Positions 18,898 to 28,700 of a DNA stretch of 64,000 bases are shown here, in pieces; positions within the stretch are counted from its first letter, which is position 1, and each line of letters opens with the position of its first letter. The stretch lies in assembly GCF_031845265.1 (NCBI RefSeq), contig NZ_JAVRBG010000006.1, forward strand, positions 62,001 through 126,000, read 5' to 3'. The notes beneath the pieces are model-generated. The model saw only the letters and a list, made by a program, of their open reading frames with translations. It did no database searches and was not told the DNA's origin. The DNA comes from Mesonia ostreae (lineage in GTDB: Bacteria > Bacteroidota > Bacteroidia > Flavobacteriales > Flavobacteriaceae). The translations under genes and the position numbers were made by a program.

Positions 18898-21513
18898 TTA
18901 AAACCGATATTTTCCCGAGATTAAAAAATACCTAGGAACTAAATTGTAAATAGTAGTATTTGAGGTGTAATTATCAATTTTTAGTGCTTTATATTCTTTT
19001 TCGTTTAATATATTATTTATAAGCAATCTAAATGATAAGGCACTTTGATTAGGGGTATAATTTATAGAAAAGTTCATAAATGAATAGAATGCATTTTCAA
19101 CATCATAAAAGTCATTCTTTAATTCTACAAGAAGTTCGCTAGATAGTTTTGCATTTAAATTAATGTGAGCTTTTTTAACTTCACTATTAACCGTATTGTT
19201 TAAATATTTAGATTGTGAATAAGTATATGAAATTCCAAAATCAAAATTAAGTGGGAAATTGAAATAAGTTAATCCTGAAAATGCATATTTCCCCATATAA
19301 TTGTTTAATGTATTAAATTTTGCAGTATTTAATTTTACTGGCATCTTATTCCAATTTTGGTCGGTTTCAAACTCTGTTACCAACTTTAGTTTTTTGAAAT
19401 AGTTAACTAAACTAGAATTAAAAAAATAATTTTCACCTCCATCTCTTAAGATATAATTTAAAAAGCTAAAGCTTTCTGTTATCGTATTATTAGAAGTATA
19501 GGCTTTTTTTGCTTTGGTGTAAGAAAAAGTAGTGCTTAAAGAGAATCTTTTGAGATCATTAAATAAATTATGTGAAAAGGAAAGATTTTGATTTTTTAAT
19601 AAACCGTTGTAACCCTTTCCTCTACTAAAAGCGCGGTAGTCTTCCAGAAAATAATTACCTAAGAATTTTGAGATTTCTGGCCGTTCATTATTGATGGAAT
19701 AAGAAAGAATAAATTTGCCTATTTTATCCGTTTTATAGTTTAAAATAGCTTTTGGACGCAATGCTTTAATAGTTTCTTTATCAGAATTTATTTTAGAGCG
19801 ACTTATTAGATAGTTTAGATTTGCTGTTAAACTGATTTTCGAATTAAACCTGTAGCGAAAATTGTTTTCTATAATCACAGCATTTTGTCTCCAAACTAAA
19901 TCATTTATTAGGCTATCCTCAAGCGTAGCGCTTCTGCTTAATATGTTTTCATTTATAGTTTCCTTGCTATGTTCAAAATTTACAGCAAAGGCATTTTCTA
20001 TTTTTCCAGTTTTATAAATCAAAGTTGGTTTTAAGCCTATATAATTAATAGTATTATTTTCAGTTTGTTGCAAGGTATCTGACGAACTCAAATCTAAATA
20101 ATTATTTAATAATTCAGAGCTAATAGTGCTCCGTTGCTTCACGTTGTCATAACCATAATACAAATAAGTATTTAATAAGGTATTATTGGTTAGTTTTTGG
20201 GTATAATTAAAATGGTTAAAAATAGTTTTTTGTTCACCTCGCACGGACTGTCCTATTTCTTTGCTATTATTATAGCGCAAATGATTCCTGAACCGATAAG
20301 GATTAGTTTTAACAATAAGCAAATTTCTGAGGTATGAGTTTTTACCATTAAAATATTTTAATTCTACTTCTCCTGAAGACAAAGTTTTTCTAGATCTTTC
20401 GTAGTTATTTTCCGAAATTTCAATAGGATTTTCTCCAATATTATACTGTGTATTTTTGAAATTATTTTGTTTTTGAATATCGTTGGCAAAATAAGCAGTA
20501 GCTCTAATTTTTAAGCGATTTTGTATTTTGGTATTTAGACTAAGTGAATTAAAAAAAGCTTTATTGAAGGTGCTTTGGGAATTACTAAAAGAGTTATTTT
20601 CCCTAATTTCATTTGTATAAAAATTTTGAGTTGTGTGTTCAATTCTATCTTCACCAAACAATTCATTACTATTTTGATTTCCCTCTATTTGATCTGTTGC
20701 TTTATTCCCCAAATTATTAAAATCACCTAGATAAAAAAGTTTTATTTTCTTCTTTAATAAACCCAATGTAAAACTTTCTTGAAAACGAAAATCTCTACCA
20801 AGGCCTCCCCCAAAATTAATATTACCAAACCAAATATTTTTCTTATTCTCATCTAGCTTTAAATTAAGCGCCACTTTATCTGAAGTCTGCATGACTTTCT
20901 TCATGATGGGATTATCCTCAAAATTATCTAAAATCTGTACTTTGCTTAATACTTCCGCATCAATATTTTTGGTTAAAATTTTATAATTTTTATCCAATAA
21001 ATCTTCTCCCTCAATAAGTAATTTCTGTATTGGCTTACCATGTGCTTTTATAGTACCATTTTCTAGAACTTGAATTCCAGGTAAATTCTTTAATACATCT
21101 TCAATGGTTTGTTCAGTCCCTGTTTTATAGGAATTTACAGCTATTGTAGTTGTATCCCTATTAATTTTTATTTTTTGATTAAATTTTAAAACCACTTCAT
21201 TTAATACTGAAGTTTCTTCTTCTAAATTAAAATCCACGTTTAGTTCGTCTTCAGAAGCAAAATTAATTGTTTTTATTTCATTCTTATAGCCTAAAGAAGA
21301 GGCTGATAGTTTTAGCTCTTTTACATTAGCATTAAAGGTAATTTGGTAAAAGCCATTTTTTTCAGTATAAGTGTAGTGGAGAATATTATTTTCAGAAGTC
21401 AAAACTTTTACCGAACCGCCCTCAATTCCAGCATCGTTAACTTTAACATACCCAGAAACTTTATTTTGTGAATAGGAAAAAAGGTAAAAAGGCAAAAAAA
21501 AACAATTAAGCAA
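18898..21513 (-). CDS. TonB-dependent receptor-like outer-membrane protein (possible N-terminal frameshift)
   Basis: 871 residues. The mature N-terminus is a carboxypeptidase-regulatory-like beta-sandwich (V-S-G-Y-V-K-V-N-D-A-G-I-E-G-G-S), then a plug-like domain (E-D-V-L-K-N-L-P-G-I-Q-V, D-N-F-E-D-N-P-I-M-K) and a long outer-membrane barrel ending K-Y-R-F. This group typically sits next to GLPGLI genes, as here, and lacks an assigned substrate. The long frame begins at TTG (21513) inside a signal peptide lacking positive charge. A better ATG at 21524, four bases after the GLPGLI stop, is out of frame by one base; one more base in the A9 tract at 21494-21502 would join it to this frame. The gene is therefore phase-variable, mutated or mis-sequenced at that point. 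Confidence 0.8.
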   Translation of the reverse strand: MLNCFFLPFYLFSYSQNKVSGYVKVNDAGIEGGSVKVLTSENNILHYTYTEKNGFYQITFNANVKELKLSASSLGYKNEIKTINFASEDELNVDFNLEEETSVLNEVVLKFNQKIKINRDTTTIAVNSYKTGTEQTIEDVLKNLPGIQVLENGTIKAHGKPIQKLLIEGEDLLDKNYKILTKNIDAEVLSKVQILDNFEDNPIMKKVMQTSDKVALNLKLDENKKNIWFGNINFGGGLGRDFRFQESFTLGLLKKKIKLFYLGDFNNLGNKATDQIEGNQNSNELFGEDRIEHTTQNFYTNEIRENNSFSNSQSTFNKAFFNSLSLNTKIQNRLKIRATAYFANDIQKQNNFKNTQYNIGENPIEISENNYERSRKTLSSGEVELKYFNGKNSYLRNLLIVKTNPYRFRNHLRYNNSKEIGQSVRGEQKTIFNHFNYTQKLTNNTLLNTYLYYGYDNVKQRSTISSELLNNYLDLSSSDTLQQTENNTINYIGLKPTLIYKTGKIENAFAVNFEHSKETINENILSRSATLEDSLINDLVWRQNAVIIENNFRYRFNSKISLTANLNYLISRSKINSDKETIKALRPKAILNYKTDKIGKFILSYSINNERPEISKFLGNYFLEDYRAFSRGKGYNGLLKNQNLSFSHNLFNDLKRFSLSTTFSYTKAKKAYTSNNTITESFSFLNYILRDGGENYFFNSSLVNYFKKLKLVTEFETDQNWNKMPVKLNTAKFNTLNNYMGKYAFSGLTYFNFPLNFDFGISYTYSQSKYLNNTVNSEVKKAHINLNAKLSSELLVELKNDFYDVENAFYSFMNFSINYTPNQSALSFRLLINNILNEKEYKALKIDNYTSNTTIYNLVPRYFLISGKYRF

Positions 21514-21528
21514 TCCTTGATCATATAT

Positions 21529-22323
21529 CTAAAAAATCTCTAGACATAGCTCATCCATTTCCCCTGCTTTCACATTAATGCCATCTCCCAATTTTTTTGA
21601 TAATAGCAATGCTTTAGTTTTGCCTTTATCTACAAATTTTTCTAATAATTTTTTGTATTCTGGGATTGAAACCCAATCATCATTTCCATTGGGATTGATG
21701 ATTTTTGGTACAGGTTGTTTTTTATCTAAAGGGTAATTTATAGATTTAAAGTAAATGTATAGTTCTTTGTTTGTATCATAGGCTTCTAAAACTAATCCTG
21801 GTAATCCTTGAAATTTCCATGGTCCATAAGGCAACGGGATCTTTTCTGTATACCAAACTGTATAATTCCTACCTCTAAATTCCGCAGTAGCCTTTTTACA
21901 AATAATATTACCTATTTTTTTAGTATCATTTTGTAACTTCCAATTTATTGCTGGCCTATCTTCTTTCCCATAAATGATGGAACCATATTTAACGTTCCAC
22001 CATAAACTATCTTTTTTTCTATCAAAATAGACCTGTTTCCCTTTTGCTAAAGTATGCTTACCCAAATATACCTCTTTATTTTCGCTGTTATTTTTTTTCT
22101 CTAGTTTTTGTCCTTCTAGATTAGATGAATTTTCCAACGAATCTTTTGCCGTTACATAATAGGTTTGATTTTTGTCAAAAAGCAAGAACGCATTAAAATC
22201 TAGACCTACCGGCCCACCTTTTCCAAGACTTTCAATATGCCCATAACGCACAATACCCTGTTGGGATGTAGCAGGTTGAATAATAAAAAAATAAGCTGTT
22301 ATAAAAAAAAGTATACTTTTCAT
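21529..22323 (-). CDS. GLPGLI family protein
   Basis: 264 residues from the Met at 22323, which starts a good signal peptide (K-S-I-L-F-F-I-T-A-Y-F-F ... A-T-S-Q-Q); the in-frame ATG 33 bases upstream would spoil it. The family signature G-P-W-K-F-Q-G-L-P-G-L-V-L-E-A-Y-D is present in the middle, preceded by the W-Y-T-E-K-I-P-L-P-Y strand. The family is restricted to Bacteroidota, exported, and of unknown function; it usually accompanies an outer-membrane barrel protein, as here. Its stop is four bases before the likely ATG of the barrel gene, so the two are co-translated. Confidence 0.88.
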   Translation of the reverse strand: MKSILFFITAYFFIIQPATSQQGIVRYGHIESLGKGGPVGLDFNAFLLFDKNQTYYVTAKDSLENSSNLEGQKLEKKNNSENKEVYLGKHTLAKGKQVYFDRKKDSLWWNVKYGSIIYGKEDRPAINWKLQNDTKKIGNIICKKATAEFRGRNYTVWYTEKIPLPYGPWKFQGLPGLVLEAYDTNKELYIYFKSINYPLDKKQPVPKIINPNGNDDWVSIPEYKKLLEKFVDKGKTKALLLSKKLGDGINVKAGEMDELCLEIF

Positions 22324-22506
22324 GTTATAATAATTAGTACTTCCGGATGCTTCCAACGAAAGTTTTGAGAGAGAAAATAAAAAAAAATAATTTATGTGAA
22401 ATTTTAAAAACTTGCTTATATTGAATATATCTTGTTTCTGTTTTTAAATCTTCAAAAATTATAAAAAGGTTAATATCAATAAGGTTTAATTAATTTTGAT
22501 TATTGG

Positions 22507-22767
22507 TTAAGCACATAATGCCCAAGCAACATTCAGTAATTGGGTTGTAGAACAACCATCACAAGTAACTTCATAAGAACTGCCATCTTCACAATTGACA
22601 GTTATAGTGGCTGCCCGTTTTACATCAGTAGCATTATCATCTTCTGAATGTATTGTTTTTTTAGGAGAGATGTCATTCCCCAAAGTTGAAATATCAGAGT
22701 TGGTATTAGCTCCATGCATTAAAGAAGCTGTAAAAAATATTGAACTAATAATAAGTAATTTTTTCAT
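22507..22767 (-). CDS. Small secreted four-cysteine peptide
   Basis: 86 residues. Signal peptide of about 20 residues (K-K-L-L-I-I-S-S-I-F-F ... H-G-A), an acidic Ser/Asp-rich spacer (residues 21-49), a dibasic K-R at 50-51, then a compact tail with Cys59, Cys69, Cys72 and Cys85 (C-x9-C-D-G-C-x12-C) ending A-L-C-A. No family recognised. It precedes the GLPGLI and receptor genes on the same strand with a 183-base gap, so it may be co-expressed with them. The layout resembles a precursor with a leader and a cysteine-containing core, but no modifying enzyme lies nearby. Confidence 0.65.
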   Translation of the reverse strand: MKKLLIISSIFFTASLMHGANTNSDISTLGNDISPKKTIHSEDDNATDVKRAATITVNCEDGSSYEVTCDGCSTTQLLNVAWALCA

Positions 22768-23015
22768 AATTGTAAGTTCAAAATGTTAAAAAATAAAATT
22801 AGATATTAACCTTTTGCGAATATCGGTAAATTATTCCGTTTAAAGTCATAAATCAATATTTTTTAAAGATTAAAACTGTTTTTATTATGGTGCTTACGAT
22901 TTTGAAGAAAGAGAAAGATTAAGTGGTGCTGCGCAATGCCATATCTCGGCTCTCACCCAATACAAGCTCTTCCCATTAAAAAAAGGGGTTCTAGCCAGAT
23001 CCGCGTTCGCAAGCT

Positions 23016-25917
23016 TTATCTTTTCAAGGTAAAATGTCCGGTGTAGCGTTTCCCATTTTTGCGTTCCACCAAAAACCAATAGTCATTGCTCGACATGGCC
23101 TTGCCGTGATAAGTGCCATCCCAACCTCGGCTGCGTGGGTTAATTTTTGTCAGTAATTTGCCAAAGCGGTCGAAGATATATATTTTCAATTCTGGTTCTC
23201 TATGAGAATTGAAAATTTGCCAGGTATCGTTTATTCCATCGTGGTTTGGAGTCAAGAACTTAGGATAATAAAGCAGATAAACCGCTTGAGTTGCAATGCC
23301 ACAACCATTTTTGTCTTTCACATAAACGGTATAATCTTTAGAATACTCCAGGTTAAAAAATTGATTGCTTTCTTGGTATTGGACATCATCCAGAGAATAG
23401 AGATAATCGCCTTCCCCATTTACTTCTACTGTTATAGAATTATTTTGTGCCGTCCAATCTTCGATGTCTATGGTAATGATTTCCGCTTTTCCAGAAACAG
23501 AAACATGAACCGTTTTCGAGGTTTCACAAATGAAATCGTCATAGTTAGTTGTTGCCGTCACCTCGTAATCCCCAGTTTCGGAAACCGTTATGCTCTGGCT
23601 GGTTTCACCTGTGGACCACACATAAGAATCATAACCAGGATCTGCTGTTAATTCTATGGGCGTGTCATTACATATATAAGTCGAACTTGGCAAAGTCAAC
23701 TCTGGATTTTCTCTGACAATAAGATGAAGGGTTGTTTCTGCAAAACACGCTGGATGTTGTGGGTTTTTGATGAAAACAATCAAGGTTTGGCTTTCGGAAA
23801 CAAACGGATTGGGCAATGACGATAACGTATCGCCATCGGCATTAAGGTAAGAAAAACTAAATCCGGTTTGTCCATTTAAAATTTCGTTTTCCAAATTAGG
23901 CATGTCAAACTCTGCGCTGCCATCTCCTAAACCACAAGCTTGCAAAGTAATATCAGGAGACGCTATGGGAGATTCGAAGACTTCCAACTCAAAAGACGTT
24001 TGTTTCATACAATTAGTGTTTTCACTATTTTCAACCGTGACGTAAATCGTTTGTGGCGAAGTCGTGTTTTCATAATTTCCGGGAGAACCGATTTCATCTG
24101 ATAAAGCGGCATTTGTATAGTAATGAAAGATAAAACTAGCTGGGGATTGCCCATCGAGCAGATTTTCTTCTTCCCCCGTCAGATCAAATTCTGCAAAAAA
24201 GTCATTTTGTGTAGAAATGGAAGGATTGCTGCAAGCCATCAATCTTGGCGGATTGGGATTGAGGATTGGAGTTTCAAAAATTTCAATAGAAAATGACGTA
24301 CTGGCTTCACAATCTGTATTCAGGCTGTTTTTAACTCTCACAAATATAGTTTGACTGGTAAAAGCAGTATCATTTTGAAAATTTTCAGGAGTAGGGATTG
24401 GGTTGGCATTATCAAAATTTTCTTGCGAGCTGTAATATTCAACACTAAAAACGTTTGGGTCTTGGCCATTCAAAATAACAGGAGTTTGGGCGGTCAAATC
24501 GAAGTTGTAGAAGCCGTCATTATTGTCGTCGCAGGCTGATATGTCATCCGCAGGATTGGCTTCGGGCTGTTCATAAATTGTTACCGAATTTGAATAGCTT
24601 GTCGTATTGCCGTTGATGGTAATTTCAACCACAACATTATAAATCCCTGATGCGGAAAATACATTGGTTGGACTTTCTTCTGCTGAAGTATTATTGACGC
24701 CAGAAGCAGGGTCATCAAAATTCCAATTTATATTATCGATATTACTAACTTCATTAATCAATGAAAAAAAGGTGGCCTGGCCAAAACACGTGTTTATATA
24801 AGTAAATGTATTGGTTTCAAAAAAGGATTGCACAAAATTAGGAAGGCCAATACCGGAAAACCGTCCTTGCAAATCGACCGCATTCTCTTGAAAATCACAA
24901 TCTATCCCGACATTGTTTGGAGAATAAATAACACTTAAATAAGTCCCCGAATTGATATAGATTTTTCCATTGGACGCTAGTTGCATCCCCAAGCTAACGA
25001 AAAGAGGAATTTCTTGTTTTGAACTGATGATATCCTGAGCCGTACCAGCTTCAAGATTATATTGTAATATAGCTAATGAAACCACACCAAAATAAAGTAT
25101 TTTGCTGTTGGGCGAAAACTCAACGCCATAAGACACCTCATCATTATCCTCATTAGAAATATCCCACAAGATTATTGCATTAGAAACCATTCCCGTGTTG
25201 GCATCAAAATCGAATAACAGCTGTTGTCTTAGGTTTGCGAGTGCAATTTTTTTTTCCATTGGGCGAAAACTTCATATAACCTCCACCATAATTGTCATCT
25301 GAGCCAGTAAATATAGGGCCTACGTTGCTGGTTACAGGTGTGGTCGCAACTCCTTGAGCAGTTACTTTAAAGGCATAGAATTTATTCTGCTTCATGGCAT
25401 GTGTCATTACCCAAAAGCTATTTGCATTCACATTTTTTACAGCGGTCAGTTTTTCAGAAATAGGTGTTTGTAACAAAACATTCTTAACGGAAGTAATTCC
25501 TCCCAAACCTCCGTCTAAATCCATATCGACTTCAGAATACTGTAAACCATCGGGACCGCCCACATTATCTGCTGTAAAAATATAATATATAGAATTACTT
25601 TCAGGTTTTGGTACAATCACGGCCGCCTGTGTTGTTGACGAATCACCATTTAACCCCGTGCCATTAAGCATTACCTCGTTATTTTTATTATACACTGTTG
25701 AACCGTCGGTATAAAACAACAATTCACCCGTATCTGGTGTGGAAATAGCCGCACAACCCTCTTGAGTGCTTAAAGCTCCATCTAATAAGACTTCTGGTTC
25801 ACCTTCATTAAAATGGACTCAAGCTTCCTGCCCAAAAAACCAATAATCACCTTCGTGTTGCCCAAAAGCAATAGTCGTAAAGAAAAATGCTAAAAAAACA
25901 AGTAAAACTCTCATCAT
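23016..25917 (-). pseudogene. Broken T9SS type B adhesin (gliding motility-associated C-terminal domain)
   Basis: From a start at 25917 the frame encodes a signal peptide and Y-W-F-F-G-Q-E-A, then meets TGA at codon 33 (25819-25821), where relatives usually have Gly. Coding continues in frame as V-H-F-N-E-G ... L-L-D-G-A-L-S-T-Q-E-G-C to a T9 run (25247-25255 on the plus strand), where one base too many shifts the frame from S-P-N-G-K-K to I-A-L-A-N-L. The remaining 730 residues are intact: the end of a beta-propeller-like region, a PKD domain, several roughly 90-residue repeats (A-C-x-x-x-N-D-G ... F-D-L-T) and a complete C-terminal sorting domain (L-T-P-N-H-D-G-I-N-D-T-W ... F-D-R-F-G-K). 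Two lesions make a full-length product unlikely. Confidence 0.8.
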
Positions 25918-26676
25918 GAACTAAAGATATAAAGTTCTAGTCTTATTTATGTGGAAAATACCGATAATCTCTTTTCGATAAAATATTATAAGGCATAAGA
26001 TGAAATTTATAAAAAAATAATGATAGCAATGCTTTTCAGTGTCTTCAATCAATAGCGTCTTAAACGTTTTTGAAGATAATTTGTAAGAATTTATTATAAT
26101 TGGGTTTCGATAACTTTTTATAATGATTGGTGTGGTTTTTAGTAGTACGGTTTCTTCGGCCTATCGAAAATTAATCGTAAAACCCGCCTGAATGACTAGT
26201 CGGGCAGGTTTGAAGTGAAAATTCCGTAATCCCGAAGCTTCGGGATAGGCTGTCCGCTCGGATCGGTACGGACGGGTTTGAGCCAAACGGTTTTTTTCAA
26301 ATTTATATTCAAGGTTAATGGCGAGTTCCTAAAATTTAGGGATTGAATGAGAAATTTAGATAAAGTATCGTAAGCCTAGCCTTTTTTGTTTCTTTTTTTG
26401 ACAATGCAAAAAAGAATAAATTGTCTTCTAAAATTAATTAGGACATTTCTGGTCTTAAGTAATTAAAAAACCCTAAATCTTTCAGTTCTAAGTTGATTTT
26501 TCTTTAAATTTAAAAATAAAATGCTAACCCCAAACTTCGTGGTAAAAGCAAAAAAGGAAGGAGCTTTTTTTAGTTTGTGGAAAAAATTGGGATATGGCTT
26601 CAATACACCCCGAAGTTTCGGAGCTGTCGAAAATCACTCAGCCACCGACTATGTGTCCATTTCAATTTTAAGAGAA
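25918..26676. other. Noncoding intergenic region
   Basis: About 760 bases between the broken adhesin and the isoaspartyl peptidase gene. It holds the short palindromes listed separately and the T-rich stretch GTTTCTTTTTTTGACAATGC-AAAAAAG near 26390-26415. An open frame at 26521-26706 shows no protein-like features. No RNA gene was recognised. Confidence 0.5.
26182..26273. repeat. Cluster of short GC-rich palindromes
   Basis: Three palindromes in a row: CCCGCCTGAA-n8-TCGGGCAGG (26183-26208), the perfect TCCCGAAGCTTCGGGA (26230-26245), and GTCCG-n12-CGGAC (26252-26273). Related units recur at 41130-41156, 50643-50658 and 57308-57350, so these are dispersed intergenic repeats that stand out in AT-rich surroundings. 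Confidence 0.65.
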
Positions 26677-27741
26677 TTATTCTTTTTTATACATTTTAAT
26701 ATTTAGCTCATCGTTTAAATAACTGGCTCTAAACATTCCTGGGGTATTAAATTCCATTGCAATATTGCCTAGATGATCTATGGCAATAATACCGCCTTCG
26801 CCGCCCAGTTGAGGTTGTTTTTCATAGATTACTTTCTTTACAGCTTCTTCTAAGCTGAGTCCTTTATATTCCATTAAGGCAGAAATATCATAGGCTACGA
26901 CGCCACGAATGTAAAATTCTCCCCAGCCAGTTCCCGATACAGCGCAAGTGGCATTATTGGCGTAAGTTCCCGCGCCAATAATAGGCGAATCGCCAATGCG
27001 TCCCCACTTTTTATTGGTCATGCCTCCGGTAGAAGTCCCGGCGGCAAGATTTCCGTTTTTGTCTAAAGCTACGCAGCCTACGGTGCCAAATTTACTTCCG
27101 TTAAGGTCTGGGGTATAAAAATTGGATTGCTTGTTTTCTTGTTCTTTTTTGATGCGACGTACATTCTGAAGTTGCTTTGGAGTAATAAAATAAGAAGGAT
27201 CTACCAAAGTGAGGTTTCTGGTTTTCGCAAAAACTTCGGCTCCTTTTCCAGATAAAAGTACGTGGGCTGAATTTTCCATTACTTCGTAGGCCAAATTAAT
27301 AGGATTTTTTATGGTAGATACACCGCTAACACCACCAGCATTTAAAGTTTTTCCATCCATAATGGAAGCGTCCAATTCGGGTTGTTCTTCGTGAGTAAGA
27401 ACAGCGCCTTTGCCTGCATTAAATAAAGGAGAATCTTCCATAATATTAATAGTACGCTGTACGGCTTCAACGGCAGAACCTCCGTTTTTTAAGATTTCGT
27501 TGCCTTTTGAAATGGCTTCAGAGAGTTTTTCGTGATATGCTTTTTCTAAGCTATCGCTAAGACTTTCTTTGGTAATATAACCTGCACCACCGTGAATCAC
27601 GATTCCGAAAGGGGCATTTGGTTTTTGTTGAACGCTATCTGCGGTAGTTTGTTTTTGGCTAGATTTTGATTGAGATTTATTGGTTTGCTGGCAACTGATG
27701 CTTAAGCATAAGACAGCCCAGAGAAGTAGAATGTTTTTCAT
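26677..27741 (-). CDS. Isoaspartyl peptidase / plant-type L-asparaginase
   Basis: 354 residues from the Met at 27741; the signal peptide has lipobox S-I-S-C. It is an Ntn-hydrolase that self-cleaves before the nucleophile Thr220 in F-G-T-V-G-C-V-A, giving alpha and beta subunits. Other family motifs: G-I-V-I-H-G-G-A-G, N-A-G-K-G-A-V-L-T, L-D-A-S-I-M-D-G, G-D-S-P-I-I-G-A-G-T-Y-A and S-G-T-G-W-G-E. It hydrolyses isoaspartyl dipeptides and asparagine, here in the periplasm or at the cell surface. Transcribed alone, divergent from the 3-hydroxyanthranilate dioxygenase gene. Confidence 0.92.
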   Translation of the reverse strand: MKNILLLWAVLCLSISCQQTNKSQSKSSQKQTTADSVQQKPNAPFGIVIHGGAGYITKESLSDSLEKAYHEKLSEAISKGNEILKNGGSAVEAVQRTINIMEDSPLFNAGKGAVLTHEEQPELDASIMDGKTLNAGGVSGVSTIKNPINLAYEVMENSAHVLLSGKGAEVFAKTRNLTLVDPSYFITPKQLQNVRRIKKEQENKQSNFYTPDLNGSKFGTVGCVALDKNGNLAAGTSTGGMTNKKWGRIGDSPIIGAGTYANNATCAVSGTGWGEFYIRGVVAYDISALMEYKGLSLEEAVKKVIYEKQPQLGGEGGIIAIDHLGNIAMEFNTPGMFRASYLNDELNIKMYKKE

Positions 27742-27779
27742 AGTGTTTAAATTAAGAAACAAAAGATACTCATTTTTTG

Positions 27780-27874
27780 CGACAGCGATAGCAGTGAAAA
27801 TCCCGGATTGCGCCTAAGCGCAAACGGAATTGTAACGAATAGCGCGGTTTTGCCCTTTTTTTCTAAGGGCAAAA
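27780..27874. repeat. GC-rich intergenic repeat with hairpin
   Basis: GACAGCGATAGCAGTGAAAATCCC and GCGCCTAAGCGC-like sequence are followed by the perfect hairpin TTTTGCCC (27848-27855) / GGGCAAAA (27867-27874). It lies between divergent genes and appears to be a mosaic of dispersed repeat units. Confidence 0.4.
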
Positions 27875-27952
27875 GTTGCCCAAAGAAATAGAATTATGCT
27901 AAAGGTTTAAAATGCTTTTAGTAAATTTATGAAATTCAAAAAAAACACAACT

Positions 27953-28492
27953 ATGGCAATTCAAAAACCTTTTAATTTAAATAAATGGATCGAAGAAAAT
28001 AGAGATTCTTTAAAACCTCCTGTGGGCAATAAGAATTTGTATAAAGATGCGGGCGATTATATTGTAATGATTGTAGCGGGACCCAATGCTAGGAAGGATT
28101 ATCATTACAATGAAACCGAAGAATTGTTTTACCAGTTGGAGGGAAATATTGAGGTGCATATTCAGGAGGACGGAGAAAAGAAAACCATGAAATTAGGACC
28201 GGGAGATATGTATTTGCATCCTGAAAAAGTACCGCATTCTCCTGCGCGAGGTGAAAATTCTATAGGACTGGTGATTGAAAGAAAACGAACTGGAGAATCT
28301 GGCAAAGATGGTTTGCTGTGGTTTTGCGATAATTGCAACTATAAATTATACGAAGTGTATTTTCCGTTGCACGACATAGAAGTTGATTTTTTGAAACATT
28401 TTAAACACTTCTATGCAAGCAAAGACTTGCGTACCTGTGACAATTGCGGGACGGTGATGGAAGTAGATGAACGATTTGTGGGAGATGAATAA
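27953..28492 (+). CDS. nbaC: 3-hydroxyanthranilate 3,4-dioxygenase
   Basis: 179 residues from the ATG at 27953; an upstream ATG at 27929 would add K-F-K-K-N-T-T, not seen in the family. Cupin fold with Fe(II) ligands His51, Glu57 and His95 at the usual family positions (D-Y-H-Y-N-E-T-E-E and V-P-H-S-P). A C-terminal rubredoxin-like metal site is present as C-D-N-C-N and C-D-N-C-G. It opens the ring of 3-hydroxyanthranilate to 2-amino-3-carboxymuconate semialdehyde, the precursor of quinolinate for NAD or of catabolic products. The aldehyde dehydrogenase gene downstream may belong to the same route. Confidence 0.95.
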   Translation: MAIQKPFNLNKWIEENRDSLKPPVGNKNLYKDAGDYIVMIVAGPNARKDYHYNETEELFYQLEGNIEVHIQEDGEKKTMKLGPGDMYLHPEKVPHSPARGENSIGLVIERKRTGESGKDGLLWFCDNCNYKLYEVYFPLHDIEVDFLKHFKHFYASKDLRTCDNCGTVMEVDERFVGDE

Positions 28493-28700
28493 CAACATTC
28501 AAATAGATATGTAGAGATAGGCTTAGAATTTTATTCTTTTTAGCCGTCATCAGCCTGCATTCACGAAATTAACAGGAACTTAAAATTATTTACAAGGTAA
28601 TTAGGAGATAATTTTTTATTTTCGGCATTGGTTGAAAATCCGCTATAAATTAGAGGGTTAAATCAGCTTTTTTACCAATAATTTAAAATATATTAATTAC

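Noticed and set aside
22894..23079. 61-residue minus-strand frame at the end of the adhesin pseudogene
   Set aside because: It overlaps the conserved sorting domain of the adhesin in another frame and shows no signal or family pattern; a shadow frame.
23202..23651. 149-residue plus-strand frame opposite the adhesin
   Set aside because: Antisense shadow of the repeat region; irregular composition and no start context.
26521..26706. Small protein on the plus strand
   Set aside because: No plausible family features, runs into the 3' end of the peptidase gene on the other strand, and overlaps a dispersed palindrome fragment.
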